Below, one piece after another: positions 19,599 to 29,319 of a stretch of 64,000 nucleotides of DNA. Both the position numbers and the translations under genes were made by a program. The notes beneath the pieces are model-generated. The model did not search any database and had not been told where the DNA came from. It saw nothing but the letters and a program-made list of their open reading frames with translations. The DNA is from Williamsia deligens (GTDB taxonomy: Bacteria > Actinomycetota > Actinomycetes > Mycobacteriales > Mycobacteriaceae): NCBI RefSeq assembly GCF_024171765.1, contig NZ_JAMTCI010000001.1:904137-968136 (forward strand), given 5' to 3'. Position 1 is the first letter of the stretch. Each line of letters begins with the position of its first letter.

Positions 19599-20863
19599 GC
19601 GGTCACGACCACCCGCTCCGGCCCGGTGAGTCCTTACGGCCCGTCGCCGAGCACGCCCGCGTCGTCGCGGCGCTCGTCTCCGCGCGGCCACCGGAGCGCG
19701 TGCGACTGGCCGACGCGCTCGGACGTGCCTGCGTCCACGACGTCACCGCACCGATCGCGCTGCCCGGCTTCGACAACTCCGCGATGGACGGTTACGCGGT
19801 CCGCGCCACCGACGTCGCCGCGGCGACCGACGACGAGCCCGTCGTCCTTCCCGTCGCCGCGGACATCCCCGCGGGCCGGACCGACGAACTGACGCTCGAG
19901 CCGGGCACCGCGCACCGGATCATGACCGGCGCACCGATGCCCGACGGCGCCGACGCCGTGGTGCAGGTCGAGTACACCGACGGCGGCACCACCACCGTCG
20001 CGATCCGCCGCGCCGTGGACGCCGGCACGTCGGTCCGCCGTGCCGGCTCCGACATCGCCGCCGGTGATCTCGCGCTGGCCGCCGGGACCGTGCTCCACGC
20101 ACCCCAGATCGGTCTGCTCTCCGCGCTCGGCGTCGCCGAGGTCGACGTCCCACCCCGGCTGCACGTCGTCGTCCTCTCGACGGGCAGCGAGCTGGTGGCC
20201 GCCGGACAACCGTTGCTGCACGGGCAGATCCACGAGTCGAACGGCGCGATGCTGTGTGCCGCCGTCACCGCCGCGGGGGCGCGCGCGAGTGCCATGCACT
20301 TCGTGCCCGACGACGTCGACGAGTTCCGCGCCCACCTCGACGGCGTGGTCGACTCCGACGACCCACCCGACCTCGTTCTGACCTCCGGCGGCGTGAGCGC
20401 CGGCGCCTACGAGGTGGTCAAGGACGCGCTCGCCCGTGACGAGGTCGAGTTCGTCAAGGTCGCGATGCAGCCCGGGATGCCGCAGGGCTGCGGTCGGTAC
20501 TCCTCCTCCTCGGGACGGTCGGTGCCGATCGTCACGCTGCCCGGCAACCCCGTCAGCGCACAGGTCTCGTTCGAGATCTTCGTGCGCCCACCCCTGCGGG
20601 ACGCGATGGGTCTGTCGCGGGATCGTCGCCGCGCCACGGCCGTTCTCACCGACGATCTGCGCTCGCCCCCGGGCAAGCGGCAGTTCCGTCGGGGTGTCGT
20701 CGAACCCGCCGACGGCGGCGGACTGCAGGTGCACCCCATCGGGCCGCCGTCGTCGCACCACCTGCGCTACCTCGCCTCCGCGAACGCCCTGGTGGACATC
20801 CCCGCCGAGGCCTCCGACGTCGCCCGCGGCACCGCCGTCGAGGTGCTCCTGCTCGACGACTGA
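19595..20863 (+). CDS. moeA: Molybdopterin molybdenumtransferase
   Basis: A 422-residue MoeA that inserts molybdate into adenylated molybdopterin. Typical segments occur in order: LPGFDNSAMDGYAVRATD, GTAHRIMTGAPMPDGADAVVQVE, LSTGSELV, LTSGGVSAGAYEVVKDAL, and VTLPGNPVSAQVSFEIFV. The GTG at 19595 overlaps the peptidase stop. In M. tuberculosis moeA2 likewise precedes psd-pssA, which supports the assignment. No other molybdenum cofactor genes lie nearby. Confidence 0.93.
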   Translation: MSGHDHPLRPGESLRPVAEHARVVAALVSARPPERVRLADALGRACVHDVTAPIALPGFDNSAMDGYAVRATDVAAATDDEPVVLPVAADIPAGRTDELTLEPGTAHRIMTGAPMPDGADAVVQVEYTDGGTTTVAIRRAVDAGTSVRRAGSDIAAGDLALAAGTVLHAPQIGLLSALGVAEVDVPPRLHVVVLSTGSELVAAGQPLLHGQIHESNGAMLCAAVTAAGARASAMHFVPDDVDEFRAHLDGVVDSDDPPDLVLTSGGVSAGAYEVVKDALARDEVEFVKVAMQPGMPQGCGRYSSSSGRSVPIVTLPGNPVSAQVSFEIFVRPPLRDAMGLSRDRRRATAVLTDDLRSPPGKRQFRRGVVEPADGGGLQVHPIGPPSSHHLRYLASANALVDIPAEASDVARGTAVEVLLLDD

Positions 20864-20980
20864 TTGCCCGCCCGTCCCGGGGAGCCGTTAGGCTGGCGGT
20901 CCGTACAGGCGCGTCGGCGACACGGCGCAACAGCGCGTCGGTGACACGACGCATCCGATCGAAGGGACGGTGCGAGGCAC

Positions 20981-21739
20981 GTGGCACGACGCCCGAAGCC
21001 CGCCCTCCCCGCCGACGCCGTCCCGGGTGCCCCCCTCGACGACCGCGGGCGCATCACCCGGCACACACAGGGTCTCGCGCACATCGTCGAGCTTGTCGGC
21101 CACACCCTGCCGCCGATGCATCCCGCCGGTCTGCCGTTCGTCGCGGTGCCGGCCGCGGTCGCCGTCGCCGGACGCCGCCACCGCTGGATCCGGACGCCGG
21201 CGGTCACCACCGCCATGGCGTGCGCGGCGTTCTTCCGTCACCCCTCGCGGGTGCCGCCCACCACCACCGGGGCCGTGGTCGCACCCGCCGACGGCGAGAT
21301 CACCCTCGTCGACGTCGCGATCCCGCCACCCGAGCTGGGTCTGGGCGACGCGCCGCTCCCCCGGGTCTCCACGTTCCTCAGCGTCCTCGACGTGCACGTG
21401 CAGCGCGCGCCGGTCAGCGGCGAGGTGGTGTCGGTGACGCACACACCGGGGTCGTTCCTCTCCGCGGACCTGCCCGCGGCGAGCGCCGAGAACGAACGCA
21501 CCTGCATGCACATTCGCACCGACTCCGGTGACGACGTCGGTGTCGTCCAGATCGCCGGGTTGCTGGCCCGTCGCATCGTCAACGAGAAGTCGGCCGGTGA
21601 CCGCGTCGAACTCGGTGAGACCTACGGCCTCATCCGGTTCGGCTCCCGTGTGGACGTCTACCTGCCCGCGGGCACCGAGCACTCCGTCCTCCCGGGCCAG
21701 CGCGCGGTGGGCGCGGAGACCGTGCTGGCGAGGTTGTAG
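20981..21739 (+). CDS. psd: Phosphatidylserine decarboxylase proenzyme
   Basis: A 252-residue short-form (Psd type II/archaeal-like) enzyme making phosphatidylethanolamine. A hydrophobic region near residues 48-60 can contact the membrane. VVAPADGEI and [16 protein letters not shown] are conserved, with the active-site His in DVHVQR. Near the C-terminus [11 protein letters not shown] holds the Gly-Ser site where the proenzyme cleaves itself to form the pyruvoyl group. It starts with GTG at 20981 and abuts pssA without a gap. Confidence 0.93.
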   Translation: MARRPKPALPADAVPGAPLDDRGRITRHTQGLAHIVELVGHTLPPMHPAGLPFVAVPAAVAVAGRRHRWIRTPAVTTAMACAAFFRHPSRVPPTTTGAVVAPADGEITLVDVAIPPPELGLGDAPLPRVSTFLSVLDVHVQRAPVSGEVVSVTHTPGSFLSADLPAASAENERTCMHIRTDSGDDVGVVQIAGLLARRIVNEKSAGDRVELGETYGLIRFGSRVDVYLPAGTEHSVLPGQRAVGAETVLARL

Positions 21740-22708
21740 ATGACCCAGCAGCGTCCCGCCCGGACGGGCTCCGCGACGCGCCGCACGGTCCGTCGCCCCA
21801 GGTCCGACAGCAGCGTCCTGCGTCGTCGACACGGCCGCCGGGCCGACGTCGACCGCCGCGTGCCCGACCTCGCCGCCGGACGACTGCTCATCCCGTCCGG
21901 CCTCACCGTCCTGGCCATCTGCGCCGGCCTGTCGGGGGCACGGTTCGCGCTCGACGGCCGCGTCGACCTCGCCGTCGGCATGATCGCCGCGGCGGCCCTG
22001 CTCGACGGCGTCGACGGACGCATCGCCCGACTGCTCGACGCAACCACCCGGATCGGCGCCGAACTCGACTCCCTCGCCGACGCCATCAACTTCGGGGTGG
22101 TGCCGGCACTGACGGTCTACCTGCTGTTGCTGCGCGGTCAGGACGCCGGCTGGATCATCGTGCTGATCTTCGCCTGCGCGATCGTGCTGCGGCTGGCCCG
22201 GTTCAACATCCTCGACGACGACGTCAGCGCACCGACCTACACGCGCGACTACTTCATGGGGGTGCCCGCGCCCGCCGCCGCGATCATCGCGCTCCTGCCG
22301 GTGGCGTGCGACAAGCAGTTCGGTGAGGGCTGGTGGACGTCGACCGCAGCCGTGGGCGCGTGGATGCTCGTCACCGCCGCGCTCGCGGTCAGCCGGGTGC
22401 CGACCGTCTCGGTGAAGACGGTGTCCGTACCCCCGCACAAGGTCGCCGGGATCCTCATCCTCGTCGCGGTGGCCGCCGCACTGCTGCTGACGTTCCCGTA
22501 CGTCCTGATGATCCTGCTGATCGTGGGTTACCTCGCCCACATCCCGTTCGCGTGGCGGGCCAGCCGGTGGACGGCGAAGCGGCCACACACCTGGGACAAG
22601 GCGCCGGCCGAACGGCGCGCGGAACGCCGTGCCGACCGCGGTCGCGACCGCAACCGACCCGTGCGGTCGCAGGCGCGCCTCGGTCTGCGCCGACCGGGCA
22701 GGCCCTGA
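21740..22708 (+). CDS. pssA: CDP-diacylglycerol--serine O-phosphatidyltransferase
   Basis: A 322-residue membrane enzyme making phosphatidylserine, the substrate of the adjacent decarboxylase. The CDP-alcohol phosphotransferase signature is exact: DGVDGRIARLLDATTRIGAELDSLAD (DGxxAR-x8-GxxxDxxxD) at about residues 97-120. About seven to eight helices surround it. A basic N-terminal tail of about 45 residues and a C-terminal tail very rich in Arg extend beyond the enzyme core. The ATG directly follows the psd stop. Confidence 0.93.
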   Translation: MTQQRPARTGSATRRTVRRPRSDSSVLRRRHGRRADVDRRVPDLAAGRLLIPSGLTVLAICAGLSGARFALDGRVDLAVGMIAAAALLDGVDGRIARLLDATTRIGAELDSLADAINFGVVPALTVYLLLLRGQDAGWIIVLIFACAIVLRLARFNILDDDVSAPTYTRDYFMGVPAPAAAIIALLPVACDKQFGEGWWTSTAAVGAWMLVTAALAVSRVPTVSVKTVSVPPHKVAGILILVAVAAALLLTFPYVLMILLIVGYLAHIPFAWRASRWTAKRPHTWDKAPAERRAERRADRGRDRNRPVRSQARLGLRRPGRP

Positions 22709-22712
22709 CAGC

Positions 22713-23186
22713 TCAGCCGCGCGACACCTGGTAGAACACCGAGTTCCCGCCACCCGCGGCGCCCGCCACGCTGCCGACCTCGACGGTGTAGAGCGTCCCC
22801 GACTTCGTCGCGCTGAGCACCACCACCTTGTTGCCGCCCTCGGTGGTCCGCTGGACCTCCTTGTAGCCGGCCTTCGTGAGGTCGCCGACGGCGTCGTCGA
22901 GGGCGGTGGTCGCGGTGGCCGGGCCCTGCACCGTGAGGTTCCAGCCCTCGTCCGCGGTGCCTCCCGCCGACAGCAGCGGGCCGTCGAGCACCGGGACGTC
23001 GTCCTTCGGGAAGTCCGACGGCAGCGCGAGCGCCGACGGCGACCCCGGGCCCGCCGGTGAGTCCGATCCCGAACCGCACGCGCCGAGGAGCCCGCAGACG
23101 GCGAGGACCGCGATCACCACCGCCGCCACGCGCGGCGCTGACCGGTGGCGGGCCCGTCGGGGGGCGGGGGTCGACAAGGAGTTCAT
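22713..23186 (-). CDS. Putative lipoprotein (157 aa)
   Basis: GAAGGGACACC precedes the ATG at 23186. After a basic N-region, VAAVVIAVLAVCGLLGACGS forms a lipoprotein signal with lipobox LGAC (Cys about residue 37). The remaining 120 residues (SALALPSDFPKDDVPVLDGPLLSAG, then a domain with VTKAGYKEVQR-like and GTLYTVEVGSVAG strands) resemble small exported proteins seen only in actinobacteria. No function assigned. It is convergent with pssA, four bases apart. Confidence 0.7.
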   Translation of the reverse strand: MNSLSTPAPRRARHRSAPRVAAVVIAVLAVCGLLGACGSGSDSPAGPGSPSALALPSDFPKDDVPVLDGPLLSAGGTADEGWNLTVQGPATATTALDDAVGDLTKAGYKEVQRTTEGGNKVVVLSATKSGTLYTVEVGSVAGAAGGGNSVFYQVSRG

Positions 23187-23249
23187 GGTGTCCCTTCGTT
23201 CGCAGGCAACCTACCGGCTGCGACGGCCGCGCTCCGGGTGGGGACAGCG

Positions 23250-23292
23250 GGGGCCCTCCGGGCCGGGACCTCGGGGCCCTCCGGGCCGGGAC
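23250..23292 (+). repeat. Two direct GC-rich 20-bp repeats upstream of mrpA
   Basis: GGGGCCCTCCGGGCCGGGAC occurs at 23250-23269 and again at 23273-23292, a 23-base period. They lie in the 211-base gap between the lipoprotein gene and the Mrp operon, just ahead of a possible -10 box TAGAGT (23315-23320). Either repeat contains palindromic GGGCCC and CCGGGCCGG cores. Confidence 0.6.
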
Positions 23293-23397
23293 GGCCGCAA
23301 ACGGACACGCCCGGTAGAGTCGACACCGCGGATGAGCAGCGGCGTAGGCCTGCGCGGTCCGTGACACCCCGCCCATGCCGGACAAGACGGAGTGCCC

Positions 23398-26325
23398 GTG
23401 ATCGCCATTCTGCTCGCGTTGGTCGCCACGGCCGCCGCAGCACCCGCGATCATCATCTGGCTCGGTCGACGGGGCTTCTACGTCCTCGCGCTGGCCCCCG
23501 CGGCAGCCACCGTCGTCGTGATCAGCAGGTGGCCCACCGACGACTCACCCTGGACCGAACGCATCTCCTGGGTGCCCGCCCTGCACATGGACATCGACCT
23601 GCGGATGGACACCCTCGCCGCGGTGATGTCGGTGCTGGTCCTCGGTGTCGGTGCGCTGGTGCTCTGCTACTGCGCGGAGTACTTCAGCGACGTCCGCCGT
23701 CGGGTCGCCGGCTTCGGCGGGGAGATGGTCGCGTTCGCCGCGGCCATGTTCGGGCTCGTCGTCAGCGACAACATGATCGTGCTGTACATCTTCTGGGAGG
23801 CCACCACGGTCCTCTCGTTCCTGCTCGTCGGGTTCTACGCCCAGCGCGCGACGTCCCGCCGGGCCGCCACCCAGGCCCTGCTCGTCACCACCGCGGGTGG
23901 CCTGGCGATGCTCGCGGGCATCATCGTCCTCGGCGAGCGCGCGGGCAGCTACCTCCTCTCCGACGTGATCGCGTCGCCACCGACGGGTACGGCGGTCACC
24001 GTCGCGGTGGTGCTGATCGTGATCGGCGCGCTGAGCAAGTCCGCCATCGTGCCGTTCCACTTCTGGTTGCCCGGCGCTATGGCCGCCCCCACCCCGGTCA
24101 GCTCCTACCTGCACGCGGCCGCGATGGTGAAGGCCGGCATCTTCCTGATCGCCCGGTTGGCACCGGGCTACTCCGACCTGCTCGCCTGGCAGATCCTCTG
24201 TGTCGGGCTCGGCGGGCTCACGATGATCCTCGGCGGGTGGCGGTCGCTGCGCGAGTTCGATCTCAAGCTGATCCTCGCCTTCGGCACCGTGTCCCAGCTC
24301 GGCTTCCTCATGGTGCTCGTCGGCGTGGGCGATGCGAACGTGGCGCTGGCGGGTCTCGCGATGCTGGTGGCCCACGCCCTGTTCAAGGCGTCGCTGTTCA
24401 TGGTGGTCGGCGTCATCGACCACTCCACCGGTACCCGCGACGTCCGCAAGCTCGCCCGACTGGGATCGGCCATGCCCGGGCTGACCGTCGTCGCCGTGCT
24501 CGCCGGCGCCAGCATGGCCGGGCTGCCGATCACGATGGGGTTCGTCGGCAAGGAGGCGGCGCTCGCCTCGCTGCTGGACTACGACGGTGTCGGCGGCTGG
24601 GAGGGCGGCGTCCTGACCACCGTCGTGGTCGTCGGGTCGGTGCTGACGATGGCCTACACGGTGCGCTTCCTGTGGGGCGGTTTCGGGCGCAAGGTGCAGT
24701 CGACCCCGAGTGCCGCAGTCGCCCGCATGCACCGTCCCTCACTCGCCTTCCAGGCGCCCGCCGCCGTCCTGGCCGTCGCCGGTGTCGTCGCCGGGTTCCT
24801 CGCGTCCCCGCTCGGCGACATCCTCGAGCGGTACGCGTCGACGCTGCCCGCGCACGGCCACGAGATCGAGCACCTCGCCATCTGGCACGGTCTGACACCC
24901 GCCCTCGGGTTGACCGCGGTGGTGATCGTCGGCGGTGTCACCACGTTCGTGGTGCTGCGCGCCCGTCGCCGTCGTCTCGGTTTCACCACCCCGCCGCTGG
25001 GCAACGCCGACCGCATCTACGACGCGGTGCTGCGCGGCGCCGACGTCGCCTCGCTCGCACTGACGCGCGTCACCCAGACCGGTTCGCTGCCCGTCACCCA
25101 GGGCGTCGTCATGGTCACGCTGATCATCACCCCGCTGGCCGCCCTGTTCCTGGGCAACCGGAACCGCCTGGAGGTGGCCGGTTTCGACTCGCCCGTCCAG
25201 GTGGTCATCGGTGCCATCATGATCGCCGCGGCGTTCGCGGCGACCATCCTGCGCAACCGTCTCGCGGCCACCCTCATCGTGGGCGTCACGGGGTACGGCT
25301 GCGGCATGATCTTCGCGTTCTACGGTGCGCCCGACCTCGCGCTCACCCAGTTCCTCGTCGAGACACTGAGCCTCGTCATCTTCGTGCTCGTGCTCCGCAA
25401 GCTGCCCGCCGAGACCGAGAAGCGCCACCTCACCGGGTTCCGTCCGCTGCGCATCCTCATCGCCCTGGCGTTCGGCGCCCTGCTCGTCATCATCGGGCTG
25501 TTCGCCGCCGCCGCCCGCTCCGGGCCCGGCGTCGCCGCCGACCTGCCCAAGGCCGCATACGAACTCGGCAACGGCGCGAACGCCGTCAACGTGCTGCTCG
25601 TCGACATCCGCGCGTGGGACACCCTCGGCGAGATCTCGGTCCTGCTCGTCGCGGCGACCGGTGTCGCGTCGATGGTGTTCCGGCACCGGCGATTCGGCTC
25701 CGCGCCGCGGGTCGCCGACGCCGCCCGTCACCAGGGTGCCGACCCGTCCACCGTCGACGGCTCGGAGGCACCCACGCCCGCCGAGCCCCCGATGCCGCTG
25801 GCGCGCACCACCTGGCTGCGCGGCAGCGAACTGCGCGACCCCCGGCACCGGTCGATGGTGCTCGAGGCGACCACCCGACTCATCTTCCCGACCATGGTGG
25901 TGCTGTCCATCTACTTCTTCTTCGCCGGCCACAACTCCCCCGGCGGCGGTTTCGCGGGCGGCCTCACCATGGGCATGGCCCTGGTGCTGCGCTACCTCGC
26001 GGGTGGTCGATACGAACTCGGCGAGACCATCCCGTTCGACGCCGGCCGGGTCCTCGGTGTGGGACTGGCGTTCGCCGCCGGGACCGCCATCGCGTCGGTG
26101 CTCATGGGCGCACCCGCGTTGTCCTCGGCGACCATCGAGATCACGCTGCCGGTGCTCGGCGACATCAAGTTCGTCACCGCACTCTTCTTCGACCTCGGCG
26201 TCTACCTCATCGTCGTCGGACTCGTGCTCGACGTGTTGCGGAGCCTCGGCGCCCGCCTCGACATCGAGGAGACCGCGACCAACGCACAGCCCGGTGAGAC
26301 CACCGAGGTGGCGACGAGCCGATGA
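23398..26325 (+). CDS. mrpA: Mrp Na+/H+ antiporter subunit A with fused MrpB domain
   Basis: A 975-residue polytopic protein. The N-terminal two-thirds is the NuoL/ND5-like module (YIFWEATTVLSFLLVGF, IGALSKSAIVPFHFWLPGAMAAPTPVSSYLHAAAMVKAG, HALFKASLFMVVG), with the conserved Glu and Lys residues of the proton path. After a linker near residue 780 comes an MrpB domain (LIFPTMVVLSIYFFFAGHNSPGGGFAGGLT). The GTG at 23398 is chosen over one at 23392 because ACGGAG ends five bases upstream. The complex extrudes Na+ in exchange for protons. It overlaps mrpC (ATGA). Confidence 0.95.
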   Translation: MIAILLALVATAAAAPAIIIWLGRRGFYVLALAPAAATVVVISRWPTDDSPWTERISWVPALHMDIDLRMDTLAAVMSVLVLGVGALVLCYCAEYFSDVRRRVAGFGGEMVAFAAAMFGLVVSDNMIVLYIFWEATTVLSFLLVGFYAQRATSRRAATQALLVTTAGGLAMLAGIIVLGERAGSYLLSDVIASPPTGTAVTVAVVLIVIGALSKSAIVPFHFWLPGAMAAPTPVSSYLHAAAMVKAGIFLIARLAPGYSDLLAWQILCVGLGGLTMILGGWRSLREFDLKLILAFGTVSQLGFLMVLVGVGDANVALAGLAMLVAHALFKASLFMVVGVIDHSTGTRDVRKLARLGSAMPGLTVVAVLAGASMAGLPITMGFVGKEAALASLLDYDGVGGWEGGVLTTVVVVGSVLTMAYTVRFLWGGFGRKVQSTPSAAVARMHRPSLAFQAPAAVLAVAGVVAGFLASPLGDILERYASTLPAHGHEIEHLAIWHGLTPALGLTAVVIVGGVTTFVVLRARRRRLGFTTPPLGNADRIYDAVLRGADVASLALTRVTQTGSLPVTQGVVMVTLIITPLAALFLGNRNRLEVAGFDSPVQVVIGAIMIAAAFAATILRNRLAATLIVGVTGYGCGMIFAFYGAPDLALTQFLVETLSLVIFVLVLRKLPAETEKRHLTGFRPLRILIALAFGALLVIIGLFAAAARSGPGVAADLPKAAYELGNGANAVNVLLVDIRAWDTLGEISVLLVAATGVASMVFRHRRFGSAPRVADAARHQGADPSTVDGSEAPTPAEPPMPLARTTWLRGSELRDPRHRSMVLEATTRLIFPTMVVLSIYFFFAGHNSPGGGFAGGLTMGMALVLRYLAGGRYELGETIPFDAGRVLGVGLAFAAGTAIASVLMGAPALSSATIEITLPVLGDIKFVTALFFDLGVYLIVVGLVLDVLRSLGARLDIEETATNAQPGETTEVATSR

Positions 26326-26951
26326 ACCTCGACCCCTCACCGGTGAACCTCGGACTGCTCGTCGTCGTCGGACTCGTCGCGGCCTGCGGCGTCTACATGC
26401 TCCTCGAGCGCAGCCTCATCCGGATGCTGCTGGGCCTGCTGCTCGTCGGCAACGCGATCAACCTCATGATCATCGTGCTCGCCGGCAGCATGGGGAACCC
26501 GCCGATCTACGGGCGCACCAGCGACAACCGCTCGGGCGACGCCGACCCCCTGGCGCAGGGCATGGTGCTCACGGCGATCGTCATCACGATGGGCGTGGCC
26601 GCCTTCGTCCTGTCGTTGGCCTACCGCTCCTTCGTCATCAACACCGACGACGAGGTCGACGACGATCCCGAGGACGTGAAGGTCGGCGCGCAGTCGCTAT
26701 CCGACGCCCCCGACCGCGACCGCAGCGACGACCCCCTCACCGGCGTCGACACCAAGGTCGGCGACATGTTCGACGACGACGGCAACCCGCTGTCCGTCGA
26801 CGAGATCCGTGAACGCAAGCGCAGCCGCATCGAGGCCGACCTCATGCCGGAGGACACCGACTCCGACAACGACGACCTCATCGACGACGAGGCCCTCCTC
26901 GACGAGGACCAGTCGCAGAAGGGCCAGTCACACGAGGACGGGGCCCGATGA
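26322..26951 (+). CDS. mrpC: Mrp Na+/H+ antiporter subunit C with long acidic C-terminal tail
   Basis: Residues 1-110 are the NuoK-like subunit (LLVVVGLVAACGVYMLLERSLIRMLLGLLLVGNAINLMI and MVLTAIVITMGVAAFVLSLAYR). Residues about 111-209 form a hydrophilic tail with long Asp/Glu runs (DDEVDDDPEDVKV, TDSDNDDLIDDEALLDEDQ), nearly doubling the roughly 110-residue family length. The tail should face the cytoplasm. It overlaps both neighbouring genes by four bases. Confidence 0.93.
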   Translation: MNLDPSPVNLGLLVVVGLVAACGVYMLLERSLIRMLLGLLLVGNAINLMIIVLAGSMGNPPIYGRTSDNRSGDADPLAQGMVLTAIVITMGVAAFVLSLAYRSFVINTDDEVDDDPEDVKVGAQSLSDAPDRDRSDDPLTGVDTKVGDMFDDDGNPLSVDEIRERKRSRIEADLMPEDTDSDNDDLIDDEALLDEDQSQKGQSHEDGAR

Positions 26952-28555
26952 CCCCCGACACGTCGTGGTTCGCGACGCTCATCGTGCTGCCGACGCTGCT
27001 GCCCCTGATCGGCGCCGCGTCGACCCTGGTGATGGGACGCAGCCCCCGCGTCCAACGCGCGGTCACCATCCTGGCCATCGGCGGGGCGTTCGTCGCGTCG
27101 TGTCTGCTGCTCTACCTGACCGACAGGCACGGCACCTACGCGCTGCACGTCGGCGGGTGGGACGCCCGCGGCACCGACAACGGTCCGCTGGGCATCACCC
27201 TCGTGGTCGACCAGTTGTCCGCACTGATGCTGGTGGTCTCCACCGTCGTGCTGCTCTGCGTCGTCCTGTACGCCGTCGGGCAGGGCATCCGCGACGGCAC
27301 CAGCGAGCAACCGACGTCGATCTTCCTGCCGACCTACCTCGCGCTCACCGCGGGCGTCTGCAACGCCTTCCTCGCCGGCGACCTGTTCAACCTGTTCGTC
27401 TCGTTCGAGGTGCTGCTCGCGGCGAGCTTCGTGCTGCTCACGCTGGGCGCCAGCGCCGACCGCGTCCGCGCGGGCGTGTCCTACGTGATGGTCTCGATGG
27501 TCTCGTCGCTGATCTTCCTCGCGGGCATCGGCTTCGCCTACGCGGCGACCGGCACGCTGAACCTCGCCGAGATGGCGGTGCGCCTGCAGGACGTCCCCGA
27601 CGGAACCCGCACCGCGCTGTACGCGGTCCTGCTGGTCGCGTTCGGGATCAAGGCCGCCGTCTTCCCGCTGTCGACGTGGCTGCCGGACTCCTACCCGACC
27701 GCGCCGGCACCGGTCACCGCCGTCTTCGCCGGCCTGCTCACCAAGGTGGGTGTCTACGCGATCATCCGCACGCACACCCTGCTGTTCCCGGGTGGGTCGA
27801 TGGACACGGTGCTCCTCGTCGCGGGCCTGCTGACGATGGTGGTCGGCATCCTCGGTGCGATCGCCCAGGCCGACATCAAGCGGCTGCTCTCGTTCACCCT
27901 GGTCAGCCACATCGGCTACATGATCTTCGGTGTCGCGCTGTCGTCGGAGTTCGGTCTCGCCGGGGCGATCTACTACGTCGCGCACCACATCCTCGTGCAG
28001 ACGACGTTGTTCCTCGTCGTGGGACTCATCGAACGACAGGCCGGGTCGGCGTCCCTGCGTCGTCTGGGCGGTCTCGCCGCCAGCCCGCTGCTGGCCGGAC
28101 TGTTCCTCATCCCCGCGCTGAACCTCGGCGGCATCCCACCGTTCTCCGGGTTCATCGGCAAGGTCGCACTCATCGAGGCGGGTACGCAGGACGGCAGCGT
28201 GCTGGCCTGGATCCTCATCGCCGGGTCGGTCGTCACCAGCCTGCTGACGCTGTACGTCATGGCCCGGGTGTGGACGAAGGCGTTCTGGCGTCCGCGCGCC
28301 GACGCACCCGAGGGCGACCTCGCCGACATAGGCCCGTCCGCCCTGGTCGACGAGGAGGGCGACATCGCCTTCGGCGAACGTGCCGACGTCGGGCGGATGC
28401 CCATCGGCATGGTGGTCCCGACGATGATGATGGTCGCCGCGGGACTGGTGTTGACGGTGTGGGCCGGCCCCATCTTCGACTTCGCGTCGACGGCGGCCAC
28501 CGATCTCAGCGACCGCGGGATCTACCTGACCGCCGTGCTGGGGGGTCCCCGATGA
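26948..28555 (+). CDS. mrpD: Mrp Na+/H+ antiporter subunit D
   Basis: A 535-residue NuoM/N-like subunit with about 14 helices. Characteristic segments are NLFVSFEVLLAASFVLLTLG (conserved Glu), FGIKAAVFPLSTWLPDSYPTAPAPVTAVFAGLLTKVGVYAIIRTHTLLFP (conserved Lys), KRLLSFTLVSHIGYMIFG and YYVAHHILVQTTLFLVVGLIERQAGS. It ends with a cytoplasmic loop and final helix. ATG at 26948 overlaps the mrpC stop, and its stop overlaps mrpE (ATGA at 28552). Confidence 0.95.
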   Translation: MTPDTSWFATLIVLPTLLPLIGAASTLVMGRSPRVQRAVTILAIGGAFVASCLLLYLTDRHGTYALHVGGWDARGTDNGPLGITLVVDQLSALMLVVSTVVLLCVVLYAVGQGIRDGTSEQPTSIFLPTYLALTAGVCNAFLAGDLFNLFVSFEVLLAASFVLLTLGASADRVRAGVSYVMVSMVSSLIFLAGIGFAYAATGTLNLAEMAVRLQDVPDGTRTALYAVLLVAFGIKAAVFPLSTWLPDSYPTAPAPVTAVFAGLLTKVGVYAIIRTHTLLFPGGSMDTVLLVAGLLTMVVGILGAIAQADIKRLLSFTLVSHIGYMIFGVALSSEFGLAGAIYYVAHHILVQTTLFLVVGLIERQAGSASLRRLGGLAASPLLAGLFLIPALNLGGIPPFSGFIGKVALIEAGTQDGSVLAWILIAGSVVTSLLTLYVMARVWTKAFWRPRADAPEGDLADIGPSALVDEEGDIAFGERADVGRMPIGMVVPTMMMVAAGLVLTVWAGPIFDFASTAATDLSDRGIYLTAVLGGPR

Positions 28556-29319
28556 GCCGTCCGATGGGTGGGACACCCACGAAGGGTCGCGTGTGGGGAT
28601 CGCTGCACCACGCATGGCGGGTCAGCTTCATGTTCGTCGCGTGGCACCTCGCGCACGCGGTGGTCTGGGTGAAGAACCGCATCCACGTGCTGCGCTGGTT
28701 CGGCTCCGACGGCCGTGAGGTCGCTGTCCGACTCTGGACCATCGCCTGGCTGACGTTCGTGTGGGTGTTGCTGTGGGGCACCCTCTCCTGGGCCAACATC
28801 CTCGGCGGCATGCTGGCCGCGGTGCTGATCCTGGTGCTCCTGCCGCTGCCGCGGGTACCGGTCGAGGGTCGGATCCACCCCGGCACCGTGCTGCTCCTGC
28901 TGCTGTACCTCGTCCGCGACTTCTTCGTGTCCAGCGCCGAGGTCGCCTGGTTGGCGGTCCGCCCGGGCCGCGCACCCCTCAGCGCGGTGCTGCGTGCACG
29001 CGTCGCCATCAAGTCCGACATGGTGTTGACGCTCGCCGTCGACTACATCAACCTCGTCCCCGGCACGATGGTCGTCGAGATCGATCACCGCCGACGCCTG
29101 CTCTACGTGCACCTCATCGACGTGTCGTCGGAGAAGAAGGTGCGCGACTTCCACAAGCAGATGGCGACGGTGGAACGACTGTTCGTGCGCGCGTTCGAGC
29201 GTGACAGCGAATGGCACCCCAGCCCCTACCACGGTCTCGACGACGAGTTCCACCGTCCGCTGCCCGTCGCGCCGACCCGCAGGACACCCGCGCAGACCCG
29301 GGGAGAGGACCGCACATGA
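28552..29319 (+). CDS. mrpE: Mrp Na+/H+ antiporter subunit E
   Basis: A 255-residue MrpE. About 75 extra N-terminal residues (HAWRVSFMFVAWHLAHAVVWVKNRIHVLRW) precede the family core of two helices (WTIAWLTFVWVLLWGTLSWANILGGMLAAVLILVLLP) and the LVRDFFVSSAEVAWLAVRPGRAPLSAVL domain with LTLAVDYINLVPGTMVVEID. It continues the four-base overlaps of the operon. Start at 28552 is set by the overlap; the ATG at 28564 is an alternative. Confidence 0.9.
   Translation: MSRPMGGTPTKGRVWGSLHHAWRVSFMFVAWHLAHAVVWVKNRIHVLRWFGSDGREVAVRLWTIAWLTFVWVLLWGTLSWANILGGMLAAVLILVLLPLPRVPVEGRIHPGTVLLLLLYLVRDFFVSSAEVAWLAVRPGRAPLSAVLRARVAIKSDMVLTLAVDYINLVPGTMVVEIDHRRRLLYVHLIDVSSEKKVRDFHKQMATVERLFVRAFERDSEWHPSPYHGLDDEFHRPLPVAPTRRTPAQTRGEDRT

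Noticed and set aside
23145..26297. Very long (1050-residue) plus-strand frame across mrpA
   Set aside because: Its Arg-rich low-information sequence is the +1 shadow of mrpA, which has all conserved antiporter motifs in its own frame.
24739..26340. 533-residue minus-strand open frame opposite mrpA
   Set aside because: No domain, composition of Glu/Gly/Arg/His typical of antisense frames; mrpA is clearly the coding strand.
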